Shown: positions 1 through 8,189 of the stretch, in pieces | How the letters are laid out: the number at the start of each line of letters is the position of its first letter | Position numbering within the stretch: the first letter of the stretch is position 1 | Origin: Roseateles_C aquae | Lineage (GTDB): Bacteria > Pseudomonadota > Gammaproteobacteria > Burkholderiales > Burkholderiaceae_C | Direction: 5' to 3' | Assembly (NCBI RefSeq): GCF_032337115.1 | Contig: NZ_JAVXZY010000001.1 | Coordinates: 434,001-498,000 of the forward strand | DNA: 64,000 bases | Translations under genes and position numbers: made by a program | Notes under the pieces: generated by a model | Told to the model about the DNA's origin: nothing | The model's database searches: none | What the model saw: only the letters and a program-made list of their open reading frames with translations

Positions 1-1886
1 ACGAAGAGCGAGAGCCCGAGCAGCGTGGCCACGAAGAGGCCATAGGGCCAGGCGCGGTTCAGTACACCGACCAGAAAGGTCGTCTTGAACGGTTCCACCT
101 CAGCCAGCATCTCGGCCGTGCTCATCGACACCAAGGAGACCGCCAGCAGGCCGAAGAAGATGCCGTATTTGAGCCACTTGAGCCTGTCGTGCAGCGCCTG
201 CGGCACGCGGCGCTGCCAGCGCTTCAGGCCCAGCTTACCGCCCAGTTTGTACAGCGCCTCCGACAGCGAGCCGAAGGGGCACATCCAGCCGCAGAACAGA
301 CCGCGCCCGAACAGGAAGACCGTCAGAATGATGAAGATCCAGAAGACGAAGATGAAGGGGTCGGACAGGAACAGCGACCAGGTCCACTGGAACAGCAGCG
401 CGTGGAACCAGGTCAACACCTGCGTGATCGAGGGCTGGGCCATCACACCAAAGCCGACGAAGGCGATGGACAGCGCCCAGGCGCTGTACTTGAAGACGTT
501 GACCGGCCACTTGTTGCGGTGCGTGGCGCGGCGGGTCAGCCGCTCGCGCAGGGCATAGACGACGGTAACGCCCAGCAGCAGCACGATGAAGGCAGCGATA
601 CCCGTCGCGCGGGCCTTCCAGACACGGCGCCAGGGCGCGTCGTCCTCTTCCACGGCGAGCCGGCCACCTTGCATCAGCTCGGCCGGCAGCCAGTACTTGG
701 CCTCGAAGGTGGCGAAGCTGCGCTGACCAGTGGCGCGGTCGACACGATTGCCCAGGAAGGCCAGCTTCCAGGGATAGGCGGCCGAGAAGCTCGGGGCACG
801 CACGATGAAGATGGCCGATTCCGAATAGCTCGGCGCACCAGCGGCGTCGAGGCCATAGAGGTTCAGGTAGTCCAGATCGCGGAAGGTGAAGGACTGGGCC
901 CCCTGCCGCAGCTGCACCCGGTCGTAGATGCCGCCACGCACAAAGCCCGAGCCCTTGAACGACTCGGCACCTGCGGTACGGATGATGAAGAAGGCCTGCT
1001 CGTGGTCTTTCAACCGGCTGCGCAGGTTTTCATAGCCGCTGGCGCCCAGCAGGCTGCGGCCCAGATCGGGATGGTTGAGATCGCCGAACCAGAGTTCGAT
1101 GAAGGGTTCGCTCGCGCGATCCAGCCCAACCTGCTCGGGGCGCACCTGCAGGCGCTGCACGGCGCCCAGCTTCACCAATTGCTCCCAGCTGTAGCGCGCG
1201 CCGGTCTCAACCGGCTTCAGTGGCTCGCGATGCACCGGCGCAATCAGCCCGACCTGGCGCGCCACCGCGCTGCCAGAGAGCTGCATCACCTGGTTCTGCG
1301 CAATCACCGTGACCGTGGCGCCGGAGATCGCATCGACGCCTAGCACCTGCTCCTCGGGCCGCGCCGGGCCGACCTCGATCCTGTCGCGCACCGACTTGCC
1401 GACGTACTGGTGGTTGAAATTCACCAGCGCCGCTTCGGGAATGCCCAGCAGCAGAATCGGCTCGGAATGCTTGAGCACCTTGACGCCCACATAGCGGCCT
1501 TCACGGTCCATGCCGATCAGGGTGACCACCGGCTTGCCCGAATAGGCCGGCGTGTCGGTGATGTCGGTGGACAGCATCACATAGCCCAGCAAGGGCCCAT
1601 GCGCCTCGCCATTGGCGGCCGGTCCATAGGCCTCGACATAGGGTGGCTGCCCCATCCGGGCCGAAAAGCTCACCGCGCCGGGAAACACCGCCGCGCAATC
1701 AAGCTTTGCGCACAGCTCCGGCGCCGTCGCCAGATCGTCCGGCAGATGCGCCTCATAGGCCTGATGCGCGCCCCGCTCCTGCGCCCTGGCCCCAGACCCT
1801 TGATCCGCCGCAAGCGCCAGACCCACAAATCCGCCAAGAAAAAGCGCGGCCGCAAAGGCCGCGATCAAACGAAGAACTACCGGCAT
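1..1886 (-). CDS. nosR: NosR, regulator/electron-donating flavoprotein of N2O reduction (C-terminus off window)
   Basis: Membrane FMN-binding iron-sulfur protein needed for NosZ activity and nos expression. About 628 residues are visible; the gene runs off the left edge, so the C-terminal polyferredoxin cysteines are not seen. There is an N-terminal signal/TM segment, then a periplasmic FMN-binding domain with the ApbE flavinylation motif DAISGAT (target Thr191), then membrane helices and the CGWMCP motif (Cys532, Cys536). The ATG at 1886 is preceded by a GGAAAGAGAAG stretch. It lies downstream of nosZ on the same strand, separated by a hairpin-rich repeat. The nosZ-then-nosR order reverses the classic nosRZDFYLX order. 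Any nosDFYL genes would lie to the left of the window. Confidence 0.93.
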   Translation of the reverse strand, partial: MPVVLRLIAAFAAALFLGGFVGLALAADQGSGARAQERGAHQAYEAHLPDDLATAPELCAKLDCAAVFPGAVSFSARMGQPPYVEAYGPAANGEAHGPLLGYVMLSTDITDTPAYSGKPVVTLIGMDREGRYVGVKVLKHSEPILLLGIPEAALVNFNHQYVGKSVRDRIEVGPARPEEQVLGVDAISGATVTVIAQNQVMQLSGSAVARQVGLIAPVHREPLKPVETGARYSWEQLVKLGAVQRLQVRPEQVGLDRASEPFIELWFGDLNHPDLGRSLLGASGYENLRSRLKDHEQAFFIIRTAGAESFKGSGFVRGGIYDRVQLRQGAQSFTFRDLDYLNLYGLDAAGAPSYSESAIFIVRAPSFSAAYPWKLAFLGNRVDRATGQRSFATFEAKYWLPAELMQGGRLAVEEDDAPWRRVWKARATGIAAFIVLLLGVTVVYALRERLTRRATHRNKWPVNVFKYSAWALSIAFVGFGVMAQPSITQVLTWFHALLFQWTWSLFLSDPFIFVFWIFIILTVFLFGRGLFCGWMCPFGSLSEALYKLGGKLGLKRWQRRVPQALHDRLKWLKYGIFFGLLAVSLVSMSTAEMLAEVEPFKTTFLVGVLNRAWPYGLFVATLLGLSLF

Positions 1887-1946
1887 CTTCTCTTTCCCAA
1901 CCTGCCGCATGGTCTCGAGTCACCCGGCAAGCACTCCCCCCGAAAT

Positions 1947-2054
1947 GTGTCCGGCGCAGCCCGGACACCCCCAGCGACATCCGAGGATCCGGCTTTGCCG
2001 GTCCTACGGATGTGCCCCCTTGAGGGGGCGCGCGAAGCGCGTAGGGGGTGGTCC
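1947..2054 (-). repeat. Hairpin-rich intergenic repeat, copy 1 (nosZ-nosR)
   Basis: Read on the minus strand, the element begins one base after the nosZ stop. It contains three self-complementary blocks: an acgcgcttcgcgcg core, CCCCCT-CA-AGGGGG, and a GGACCGGC/GCCGGATCC stem. A further GTGTCCGG/CCGGACAC stem (arms 1947-1954 and 1961-1968) follows. It is nearly identical in its first 70 nt to a copy after nirS and related to a diverged copy after lapB. It probably folds as RNA between nosZ and nosR and could attenuate or stabilise the transcript; that role is inference. Confidence 0.8.
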
Positions 2055-2055
2055 T

Positions 2056-3981
2056 TTACTCGACGATCATGCGGGTGCGCATCTCCAGGTGCAGCGCATG
2101 GCAGAAGTGCGTGCAGTAGCACCAGAACACGCCCGGCTTGTCGGCCACGAAGCTGACCGAGGCCGTCTCCTGCGGGTTGACGATGAAGTTGACGTTGTAT
2201 TTGGGGATGGCGAAGCCGTGCGTCAGATCCTCGACCTTGTCCAGGTTCGTCAGGATCAGCGTCACCTCGTCGCCGCGCTTGAGCTTGAACTCGCGCATGC
2301 TGAAGGCCGGCGCCAGCGAAGTCAGGCGCACGGTGACCTTCTTGCCATTGCGCTCGACACCGGAGTCCTTCGGATCCTTCACCGCCAGCGGGAACTCATC
2401 CAGGGTGTAGACCTGCTTGGGCTTGAGCAGATCGCGCTTGAAGATGATGAAGTCATGCGGCTCGCCACGCACCGGGTGGTCGGCCATCAGCACCATCTTG
2501 TCGCCCGAGATGTCGATCATCTGCTCGTTCTCGGGGTGCAGCGGGCCCACCGGCAGGAAGCGGTCCTTGGAGAACTTGCAACCGACCGCCAGGTACTTGC
2601 CATCGGCCGCGCGCGTCTCCGACTGGCTGGCGTTCAGGTGGCCCGGCTGGTACTGCACATCGATGCGGTCGACCACGTACTTGGCGCTCTTGTCGCCACC
2701 ATGGAACTTGATCGCGGCATCGACATTCCACTTCACGACCTGGCTGTCCAGGAACAGCGTCGTGTAGGCATTGCCGCGGCCGTCAAAGGCGGTGTGCAAG
2801 GGGCCCAGGCCCAGCTCGACCTCGGCGACGATGGCCTTGTCCGGCGCTTCCAGCTTGCCTTCGAAGTAGTCCAGCACCTTGGCCAGCTCGATCACCGTGG
2901 CGGTGGGCGAGAGCTTGCCGGCACAGATGAAGTACTTGGCGTCCGGACTGGCGTTCACGCCGTGCGGATTCTTGGGGACGCTGACATAGGCGGTCAGCGC
3001 GGTCTTCGGGTCCTTGTTGGCGTCGCGGGTGCCATCGACCACCGGCACCTTGGAGTCGCCATAGGTCTTGAACTTGCCGGCTTTGACGGCCGCCTCGATG
3101 CGCGCCACGTTGAAGAACAGGCAGGCGTCGCGCTCGGCGGACATCATGTCCTCGTACTTCGCGCCCATCTCGGTGTTGTACTGGTTGGTCGCGGCCAGCT
3201 TGCCGTCGTAGCTGGTGGCGACCAGATCGCAGTTGCCGTCGATCAGCACCTGCCAGCGCACGTCCATGGTCTCGGCGTCAACGCAGCTGAACAGCGAGCG
3301 GTACTTGCTGCCGTCCTCGGTGCCGGTGTTGGGCAGCGGAATCGCGAATTCGCCGCCGCAGAAGACGCGCGTCGTGTAGTTGATCTTCGGATCGACCGGA
3401 TCGGCCTTGTCCGGGAAGATGCCGTGGAAGCCCTGCACATTGGGCAACTCGGTGATCTTGTCGCAGATGAAGTAGTCGAGCCGGATGCGCGCAATGCGGC
3501 TGTTGATCTTGTCGTTCACCCAGGCATAGCGGCCGTCGTAGTTGCCGTCCTTGTAGGAGGCGTGGACATGGTGGGTGTCGGCCACCGTATAGCGCAGGCT
3601 GCCGTCGGCCTTGGTGCCCATCACCTTTTTGGACTCATTGGTGATGCCCCAGCCGACCAGCGCGTCCGGGTTGAAGCAGGGAATGCGCAGGATCTCGCGG
3701 CCCGAGGGCAGACCCAGCACGCGCACGTCACCGGTATGGCCGCCGCTCCACAGGCCGTAGTAGCTGTCCAGCTCGCCCGGCTTCAGATGCGAGGGATTGG
3801 CCGCAGCACTGTGCTGGGCAGCGGCCGCCGAGGCCCCAGCCGCGGGCGCCGCGCCGTCGCCGGACTTCTTGTCGGAACAGGCCGCCACGCCGAGCGTCAA
3901 CCCGGTCAATGCGGCGGTATTGATGAAGCGGCGTCGTGCCAGACCCGGGGCTTCGGCGCTGTTCTTCTTGTCTTCATTCAT
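2056..3981 (-). CDS. nosZ: Nitrous oxide reductase NosZ
   Basis: Periplasmic multicopper enzyme reducing N2O to N2. The 641 residues begin with a Tat-like signal (RRRFINTAALTG), followed by a seven-bladed propeller carrying the CuZ histidines (for example the DTHHVH segment) and a C-terminal cupredoxin with CuA ligands His588, Cys623, Cys627, His631 and Met634. The ATG at 3981 has a GAGG seven bases upstream; an ATG two codons earlier would leave almost no spacing. The residue between the two CuA cysteines that donates a backbone carbonyl is His625, whereas it is Trp in the crystallised enzymes. An extra Cys621 precedes the motif. Twin-arginine type indicates clade I. An FNR/DNR-type box lies 141 bp upstream. 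Confidence 0.97.
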   Translation of the reverse strand: MNEDKKNSAEAPGLARRRFINTAALTGLTLGVAACSDKKSGDGAAPAAGASAAAAQHSAAANPSHLKPGELDSYYGLWSGGHTGDVRVLGLPSGREILRIPCFNPDALVGWGITNESKKVMGTKADGSLRYTVADTHHVHASYKDGNYDGRYAWVNDKINSRIARIRLDYFICDKITELPNVQGFHGIFPDKADPVDPKINYTTRVFCGGEFAIPLPNTGTEDGSKYRSLFSCVDAETMDVRWQVLIDGNCDLVATSYDGKLAATNQYNTEMGAKYEDMMSAERDACLFFNVARIEAAVKAGKFKTYGDSKVPVVDGTRDANKDPKTALTAYVSVPKNPHGVNASPDAKYFICAGKLSPTATVIELAKVLDYFEGKLEAPDKAIVAEVELGLGPLHTAFDGRGNAYTTLFLDSQVVKWNVDAAIKFHGGDKSAKYVVDRIDVQYQPGHLNASQSETRAADGKYLAVGCKFSKDRFLPVGPLHPENEQMIDISGDKMVLMADHPVRGEPHDFIIFKRDLLKPKQVYTLDEFPLAVKDPKDSGVERNGKKVTVRLTSLAPAFSMREFKLKRGDEVTLILTNLDKVEDLTHGFAIPKYNVNFIVNPQETASVSFVADKPGVFWCYCTHFCHALHLEMRTRMIVE

Positions 3982-4121
3982 GCTCATACCTCGTCGGTGG
4001 ATCAAAGGAAACGAAAACTTGGGCGCTTCGGGCCAGCAACCCGCAGCGCTCCCGGACTGCCCCTGGGTGGGGCCTGGCGGGGAAACTGCCGGCATCGTCG
4101 TCAGGAGCACAGCTGCCGACC

Positions 4122-4135
4122 TTGAAGCAGTTCAA
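4122..4135. promoter_or_regulatory. DNR/FNR-type box TTGAAGCAGTTCAA
   Basis: TTGA-N6-TCAA with perfect half-sites, in the divergent region between nosZ (minus) and the cytochrome c/apbE pair (plus). It belongs to the TTGAA-N4-TTCAA class shared with the nirS, nirC/nirE and norC promoters, and could serve both directions. Found by eye; binding is inferred. Confidence 0.7.
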
Positions 4136-4154
4136 GAAAAACAAGTTCTGCCAA

Positions 4155-4165
4155 AAGATGTATTG
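4155..4165. promoter_or_regulatory. Possible NsrR half-site
   Basis: AAGATGTATTG matches 9 of 11 positions of one arm of the known NsrR motif (AAGATGCATTT). The opposite arm is weak. It lies 20 bp from the DNR-type box in the nosZ/cytochrome c divergent promoter. Given the AT-rich local context it may be chance. Confidence 0.3.
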
Positions 4166-4241
4166 AAAATAGAACAATAGGTTGGCGCGCCGGCCAACTG
4201 GCGCTCAGAATGCGCGCATATTTCCCTGAAGGATGATGACG

Positions 4242-4655
4242 ATGAAGACAGGCAAGACCCGCGGCGTGGCACTGCTGGCCCTGAGTGCGCTGATCGCCCT
4301 TGCGGCATGCAGCAAGACTGAGGACGCCACGGCGCCCGCACCGACAGCGACGACCGCAACAGCGGCCAGCAGCGCCGCGCCAGCCGCCGCCAGCGCCGAC
4401 AACGCCTTGGGCAAATCGGTGTTCGGCAAGGTCTGCGCGATGTGCCATGCCGCTGGCGTGGCCGGCGCGCCCAAACCCGGCGACAAGGCCGACTGGGGCC
4501 CGCGTATCGCTCAGGGCAATGACACGCTGTACAAGCACGCGCTGGAAGGTTTCAACGGTGCCAAGGGCATGATGCCGGCGCGTGGCGGCGGCGCCTCACT
4601 CAGCGACGACGAGGTGCGCGCGGCGGTCGACTATATGGTTGCGCAGTCACGCTGA
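4242..4655 (+). CDS. Class I cytochrome c lipoprotein
   Basis: A 137-residue monoheme cytochrome of the c5-like type. There is a lipoprotein signal (LIALAAC, lipidated Cys23), an Ala/Thr/Pro-rich linker to about residue 55, a heme motif CAMCH (Cys65, Cys68, His69) and a downstream GMMPARGG segment supplying the Met axial ligand. The ATG at 4242 has AAGG nine bases upstream; in-frame ATGs at 4233 and 4236 are too close to it. It diverges from nosZ under the shared DNR-type box and is followed after 5 nt by apbE. A membrane-anchored electron donor to NosZ is the obvious role, but that is inferred from context. Confidence 0.88.
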   Translation: MKTGKTRGVALLALSALIALAACSKTEDATAPAPTATTATAASSAAPAAASADNALGKSVFGKVCAMCHAAGVAGAPKPGDKADWGPRIAQGNDTLYKHALEGFNGAKGMMPARGGGASLSDDEVRAAVDYMVAQSR

Positions 4656-4660
4656 GCCTG

Positions 4661-5725
4661 ATGATGCAGATGCAGCAAGGAAAGCCGGCGCTGACGCGCC
4701 GCCAGCTGGGCATGAGCTCGCTATTGCTGCTGCTGCCCGCCTGGGTGCAGGCCAGGAGCAGCCCCAGCTCGCCAGGCGCAGACAGCACAGCGGTACAGCG
4801 CGACAGCGCGCTGCTGATGGGCACGCGGGTAGACATCATCGCGGTACACGCCGATCCCGCCCAGCGTGAAAGCGCACTGACCGCGGCCTGGGACGAAATG
4901 CTGCGGCTCAGCGAAATGATGAGCCGCTACCGCAGCGCCAGCCAGATCAGCCTGCTGGCGCAGGCCGCCGGCGCGGCAGCGCTGCCGGTGGCACCGGAGC
5001 TGATGCAGATGCTGCAGCAGGCCGCGCGGCTGCACCGGCTGAGCGAAGGCCGCTTCGACATCAGCGTCGGCGCCTACAGCGACTGGCATTTCGAGGCCGG
5101 CCATCGGCCCAGCCTGCCCGACGCCGCGACACTGCGGCGCCAGCGTGGCCTGGTCGATGCCAGCCAGATCGAACTTGATGCCGCACACGGCACCGCCAGG
5201 CTGGCACGCGCCGGCATGAAGCTGGATCTGGGCGGCATCGCCAAGCTGCCGATTCTTGAAGCCGGCCTGCGCCAGCTGCAGGCTCACGGCATCGCCAATG
5301 CCCTGATCAACGGGGGCGGCGACGTGCTGTGCAGCGGCACCCTGCTCGGCCAACCCTGGCGCATCGGCCTGCGCGACCCGCGCGCACCGCAGCGCCTGCT
5401 GGGCGTGCTGCCGCTGCGCGGCGGTGTTGTCGCGGCATCAGGCGACTACGAGCGCGGCTTCGATCTGCGGGGGCGCCGCTACCACCACATCCTTGATCCG
5501 CGCCGCGGCCAGCCGAGCCAGGGCCTGCACGGCCTGGCCCTGGTCGCCGACGATGTCACCGCCGTCAACGGCTGGGGCGCGGCCATGATGGTGGCCGGCC
5601 CGCAGCTGGCCAGACAGTGGGCGGCCGCCCTGCCCGGTGTCGAGGCGATGCTGGCCGACAAGGAGCAGGTCTGGCTCTCAAGCGGGCTGCGTCAGCGGCT
5701 AGGGCCCAACATCATCGATCCATAG
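4661..5725 (+). CDS. nosX: FAD:protein FMN transferase, ApbE/NosX family
   Basis: ApbE enzymes transfer FMN from FAD to a Thr of an exported target. The 354 residues start with a Tat-like signal (LTRRQLG, then a hydrophobic run to QA) followed by the ApbE core with DLGGIAK (residues 189-195), NGGGDV (217-222) and HHILDPRRG near the C-terminus. The nearby NosR carries the matching acceptor motif at Thr191, so this is very likely NosX. It is cotranscribed with the cytochrome c gene 5 nt upstream and overlaps the 3' end of the converging NnrS-like gene by 34 bp. ATGs at 4661, 4664 and 4670 are all possible starts. Confidence 0.9.
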   Translation: MMQMQQGKPALTRRQLGMSSLLLLLPAWVQARSSPSSPGADSTAVQRDSALLMGTRVDIIAVHADPAQRESALTAAWDEMLRLSEMMSRYRSASQISLLAQAAGAAALPVAPELMQMLQQAARLHRLSEGRFDISVGAYSDWHFEAGHRPSLPDAATLRRQRGLVDASQIELDAAHGTARLARAGMKLDLGGIAKLPILEAGLRQLQAHGIANALINGGGDVLCSGTLLGQPWRIGLRDPRAPQRLLGVLPLRGGVVAASGDYERGFDLRGRRYHHILDPRRGQPSQGLHGLALVADDVTAVNGWGAAMMVAGPQLARQWAAALPGVEAMLADKEQVWLSSGLRQRLGPNIIDP

Positions 5726-6747
5726 CGCAGCAGCCAACCCAAGCCCAGCGCGGCAAAGCCGCAGGCGGCCAGTGGCAGCCACGCAGCAGGCGCTGCCGGC
5801 CAGCAGGCGCTGAGCACGCGCACAAGGCAGACCAGCTGCAGCAGCCAATGCATGGCGCGCAGCGCCGGGTCGACCACCACCGTCCGCCCCGCGTGCACCG
5901 CCGCGACCCGGCTGACCATGGACAGCACGGTGCTGCACAGAAAGCCGAGGCTGTAGGCGTGCAGCGCCGCCAGCTCCCAGCCGGCTGCGGCCAGCAGCAG
6001 GCTGGCGATCAGCCAAAGCAGACCATGCAGCAGCTGGGCGACGAAGGGGGTTCGTCGAGCCGCGCGGCCAGCCGGGTCAAATGCACTGCGCAGCAGCATG
6101 GCGGCCACCAGCAGCTCGACCAGCACCACAGCCGGCCCCTGCAGCGCCGCAGCCCGCAGCAGCAGGGCCAGCAGCAGCGCGCCCAGCCAGAGCGCATCGC
6201 GCCGCCCGCCGACATGCAGAAACGGTGTCAGCCTTTGCAGCGCACAGGCGAAGACAGTCCCCAGCCCACCCCAGAGCGCAAGCCGGGTGGCCAGCGTGGG
6301 CTCACCCGCCAGCGCCAGCGCCATGGCGGCGCCGAGCAGCGCCATGCCGGCCAGCACGCCCAGGGCATGGCGGCGCTGAGCCCGCTCACTGCCGGTCAGA
6401 CAGGCGGCCAGACGCAGCCAGAGCCAGCTCCAGCCCAGCAGCATGGCAATCAGCCCGGCGCCGCTGTCCAGCAGCATCAGCGCGAGCGCCAGGGTCAGCA
6501 AGCCCCAGGGCACCAGGTAGTCGCGCGGCCGCAGTGGCGGGCGCGCCAGCCAGCGCGGCAGCGCGGCCAGCGCGAAGCCGGCAATGAAGAGCGGCATGAA
6601 GCCAAGCGTGAAGCACAGACCATGAGCGGGCCAGGGCTGGCCCTGCAACAGGCGCCAGGCCCACAGACCGCCCAGCAGCGTCCAGCTGAACGCGGCGCTC
6701 AGGAAGAAGGGCCGATGCGGCGCCAGCAAGCTCGTTGCGCCGGCCAT
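5692..6747 (-). CDS. Short NnrS-like polytopic membrane protein
   Basis: A 351-residue, almost wholly hydrophobic protein with about ten predicted helices. The opening HRPFFLSAAFSW resembles the HxPFFLxA start of NnrS proteins, and it has internal GGLGTVFACALQRLTPF and HAYSLGFLCSTVLSMVSR segments of the type seen in that family. It is last in the leftward DUF2249-nnrS-nsrR-ccoG operon (9 nt after ccoG), so the operon holds two NnrS-type proteins of different size. NnrS proteins are heme/copper membrane proteins that relieve NO stress. The exact function of this shorter relative is unknown. Confidence 0.75.
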   Translation of the reverse strand: MAGATSLLAPHRPFFLSAAFSWTLLGGLWAWRLLQGQPWPAHGLCFTLGFMPLFIAGFALAALPRWLARPPLRPRDYLVPWGLLTLALALMLLDSGAGLIAMLLGWSWLWLRLAACLTGSERAQRRHALGVLAGMALLGAAMALALAGEPTLATRLALWGGLGTVFACALQRLTPFLHVGGRRDALWLGALLLALLLRAAALQGPAVVLVELLVAAMLLRSAFDPAGRAARRTPFVAQLLHGLLWLIASLLLAAAGWELAALHAYSLGFLCSTVLSMVSRVAAVHAGRTVVVDPALRAMHWLLQLVCLVRVLSACWPAAPAAWLPLAACGFAALGLGWLLRYGSMMLGPSR

Positions 6748-6756
6748 CGCAGCCGC

Positions 6757-8184
6757 TCAGCGTGGCAGGTAGAAGCTGGCCCGGCTCTCGGCCAGCAATG
6801 TGCTGCTGCCGGCCTCGCGGACGAGGAAGCGGATCGGGTGCGCCCCCGGAGTCAGCTGGGTCGCCGCGGCGGCGTCGAGCCGGAGCTGGATGACCTGGGC
6901 CTGAATCGCCGCGGGCTCGAGGCGCAGCTCGGTACTGGTGGCGCGATGCAGCCCTTCCAGGCCGTCGACCTCGATCTGAAGCTGTAGCCGTCGCTCGCTG
7001 CGGTTCATCAGCTGCAGCCGGTAGACGTTCTCGACCTCGCCCCCCTCAACCAGCCGGGCCAGGGTGTTGCGGTCCTTGAGCACATCAAACTGCACCTCGC
7101 TGCGCTGCCACAGGCTGGTGGCGAAGCCGATACACAGCGCCAGCAGCACCGTGCCGTAGATCAGCACGCGAGGCCGCAGCGCCCGGGCCAGCATCTGCCG
7201 CGCGCTCCAGTGCTGCTTGATGCCGTTCTCGGTCGCGTAGCGGATCAGCCCGCGCGGCGCACCGATCTTGTCCATCACCTGATCGCAGACATCGATGCAC
7301 GCCGCGCAGCCTATGCATTCGTTTTGCAGGCCTTTGCGAATGTCGATGCCGGTCGGACAGACCTGCACGCACAGCGTGCAGTCGACACAGTCGCCGGGTG
7401 GTTGGCCCTGTGCGGCGAACTCGGCCTGGCGGGCGCGTGAGCCGCGCGGTTCGCCGCGCTGCTGGTCGTAGCTGATGATCAGCGAGTCGGCATCGATCAG
7501 CGCGCTCTGAAAGCGGGCATAGGGGCAGATGTACTTGCACATCTGCTCGCGCAGCCAGCCGGCGTTGCCATAGGTGGCACCGGCGTAGAACAACACCCAG
7601 AAGCTCTCCCAGCCCGTCAGCGACAGCATGGCCAGGCTAGCGGCGAGCTGGCGGATCGGCGTGAAATAGCCGACAAAGCTGAAGCCGGTGAGCAGGGCCA
7701 GCGCGACCCAGCTGCCATGTTTGGCACTCTTGCGCAGCAGCTTCTCGGCGCTCCAGGGCGCGCGATCCAACTTCATGCGCGCCTGGCGGTCGCCCTCGGT
7801 ATGGCGCTCCAGCCACATGAACATCTCGGTGTAGACCGTCTGCGGGCAGGCATAGCCGCACCACAGCCTGCCGGCCAGCGCGGTGAAGAAGAACAGCGCC
7901 AGCGCGCTGATCACCAGCAGCGCGGCGAGGTAGATGAAGTCCTGCGGATAGAGCACCAGGCCCAGCACATAGAAGCGCCCGGCATCGATGTCGAACAGCA
8001 GCGCCTGGCGGCCCTGCCACTGCAGCCAGGGCATGCCGTAGAAGAAGGCCTGGGTGAGCGCCACCATGATCCAGCGCCAGCGTGCGAAGCGGCCGCTGAC
8101 GGCGCGTGGGTAGACCTTGGCCTCGGCGACGTAGAGCGAGGTCTTGACGGGCTCGATAGCGATGACTTTGTGCGCAGAGGACAA
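6757..8184 (-). CDS. ccoG: CcoG/RdxA/FixG-type membrane ferredoxin
   Basis: Membrane protein with polyferredoxin motifs; CcoG of Rhodobacter is a cupric reductase that helps load copper into cbb3 oxidase. Visible are CGYACPQ, CKYICPYARF, CVDCTLCVQVCPTGIDI and CIGCAACIDVC, flanked by TM helices, then the C-terminal FixG-type Ig-like domain. Its N-terminus (LYVAEAKVYPRAVSGRF) fits the family, but no ATG is available there. The best start is TTG at 8184, 5 nt after the nsrR stop, giving 475 residues. It is embedded in an NO-response operon rather than beside ccoNOQP, which suggests copper or redox supply to NosZ or a heme-copper enzyme (inference). Confidence 0.88.
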   Translation of the reverse strand: MSSAHKVIAIEPVKTSLYVAEAKVYPRAVSGRFARWRWIMVALTQAFFYGMPWLQWQGRQALLFDIDAGRFYVLGLVLYPQDFIYLAALLVISALALFFFTALAGRLWCGYACPQTVYTEMFMWLERHTEGDRQARMKLDRAPWSAEKLLRKSAKHGSWVALALLTGFSFVGYFTPIRQLAASLAMLSLTGWESFWVLFYAGATYGNAGWLREQMCKYICPYARFQSALIDADSLIISYDQQRGEPRGSRARQAEFAAQGQPPGDCVDCTLCVQVCPTGIDIRKGLQNECIGCAACIDVCDQVMDKIGAPRGLIRYATENGIKQHWSARQMLARALRPRVLIYGTVLLALCIGFATSLWQRSEVQFDVLKDRNTLARLVEGGEVENVYRLQLMNRSERRLQLQIEVDGLEGLHRATSTELRLEPAAIQAQVIQLRLDAAAATQLTPGAHPIRFLVREAGSSTLLAESRASFYLPR

Positions 8185-8189
8185 GGGAT

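Noticed and set aside
1909..4125. A 738-codon plus-strand open frame opposite nosZ
   Set aside because: It mirrors the nosZ coding strand in a high-GC region. Its translation has no domain and NosZ motifs are unambiguous on the other strand.
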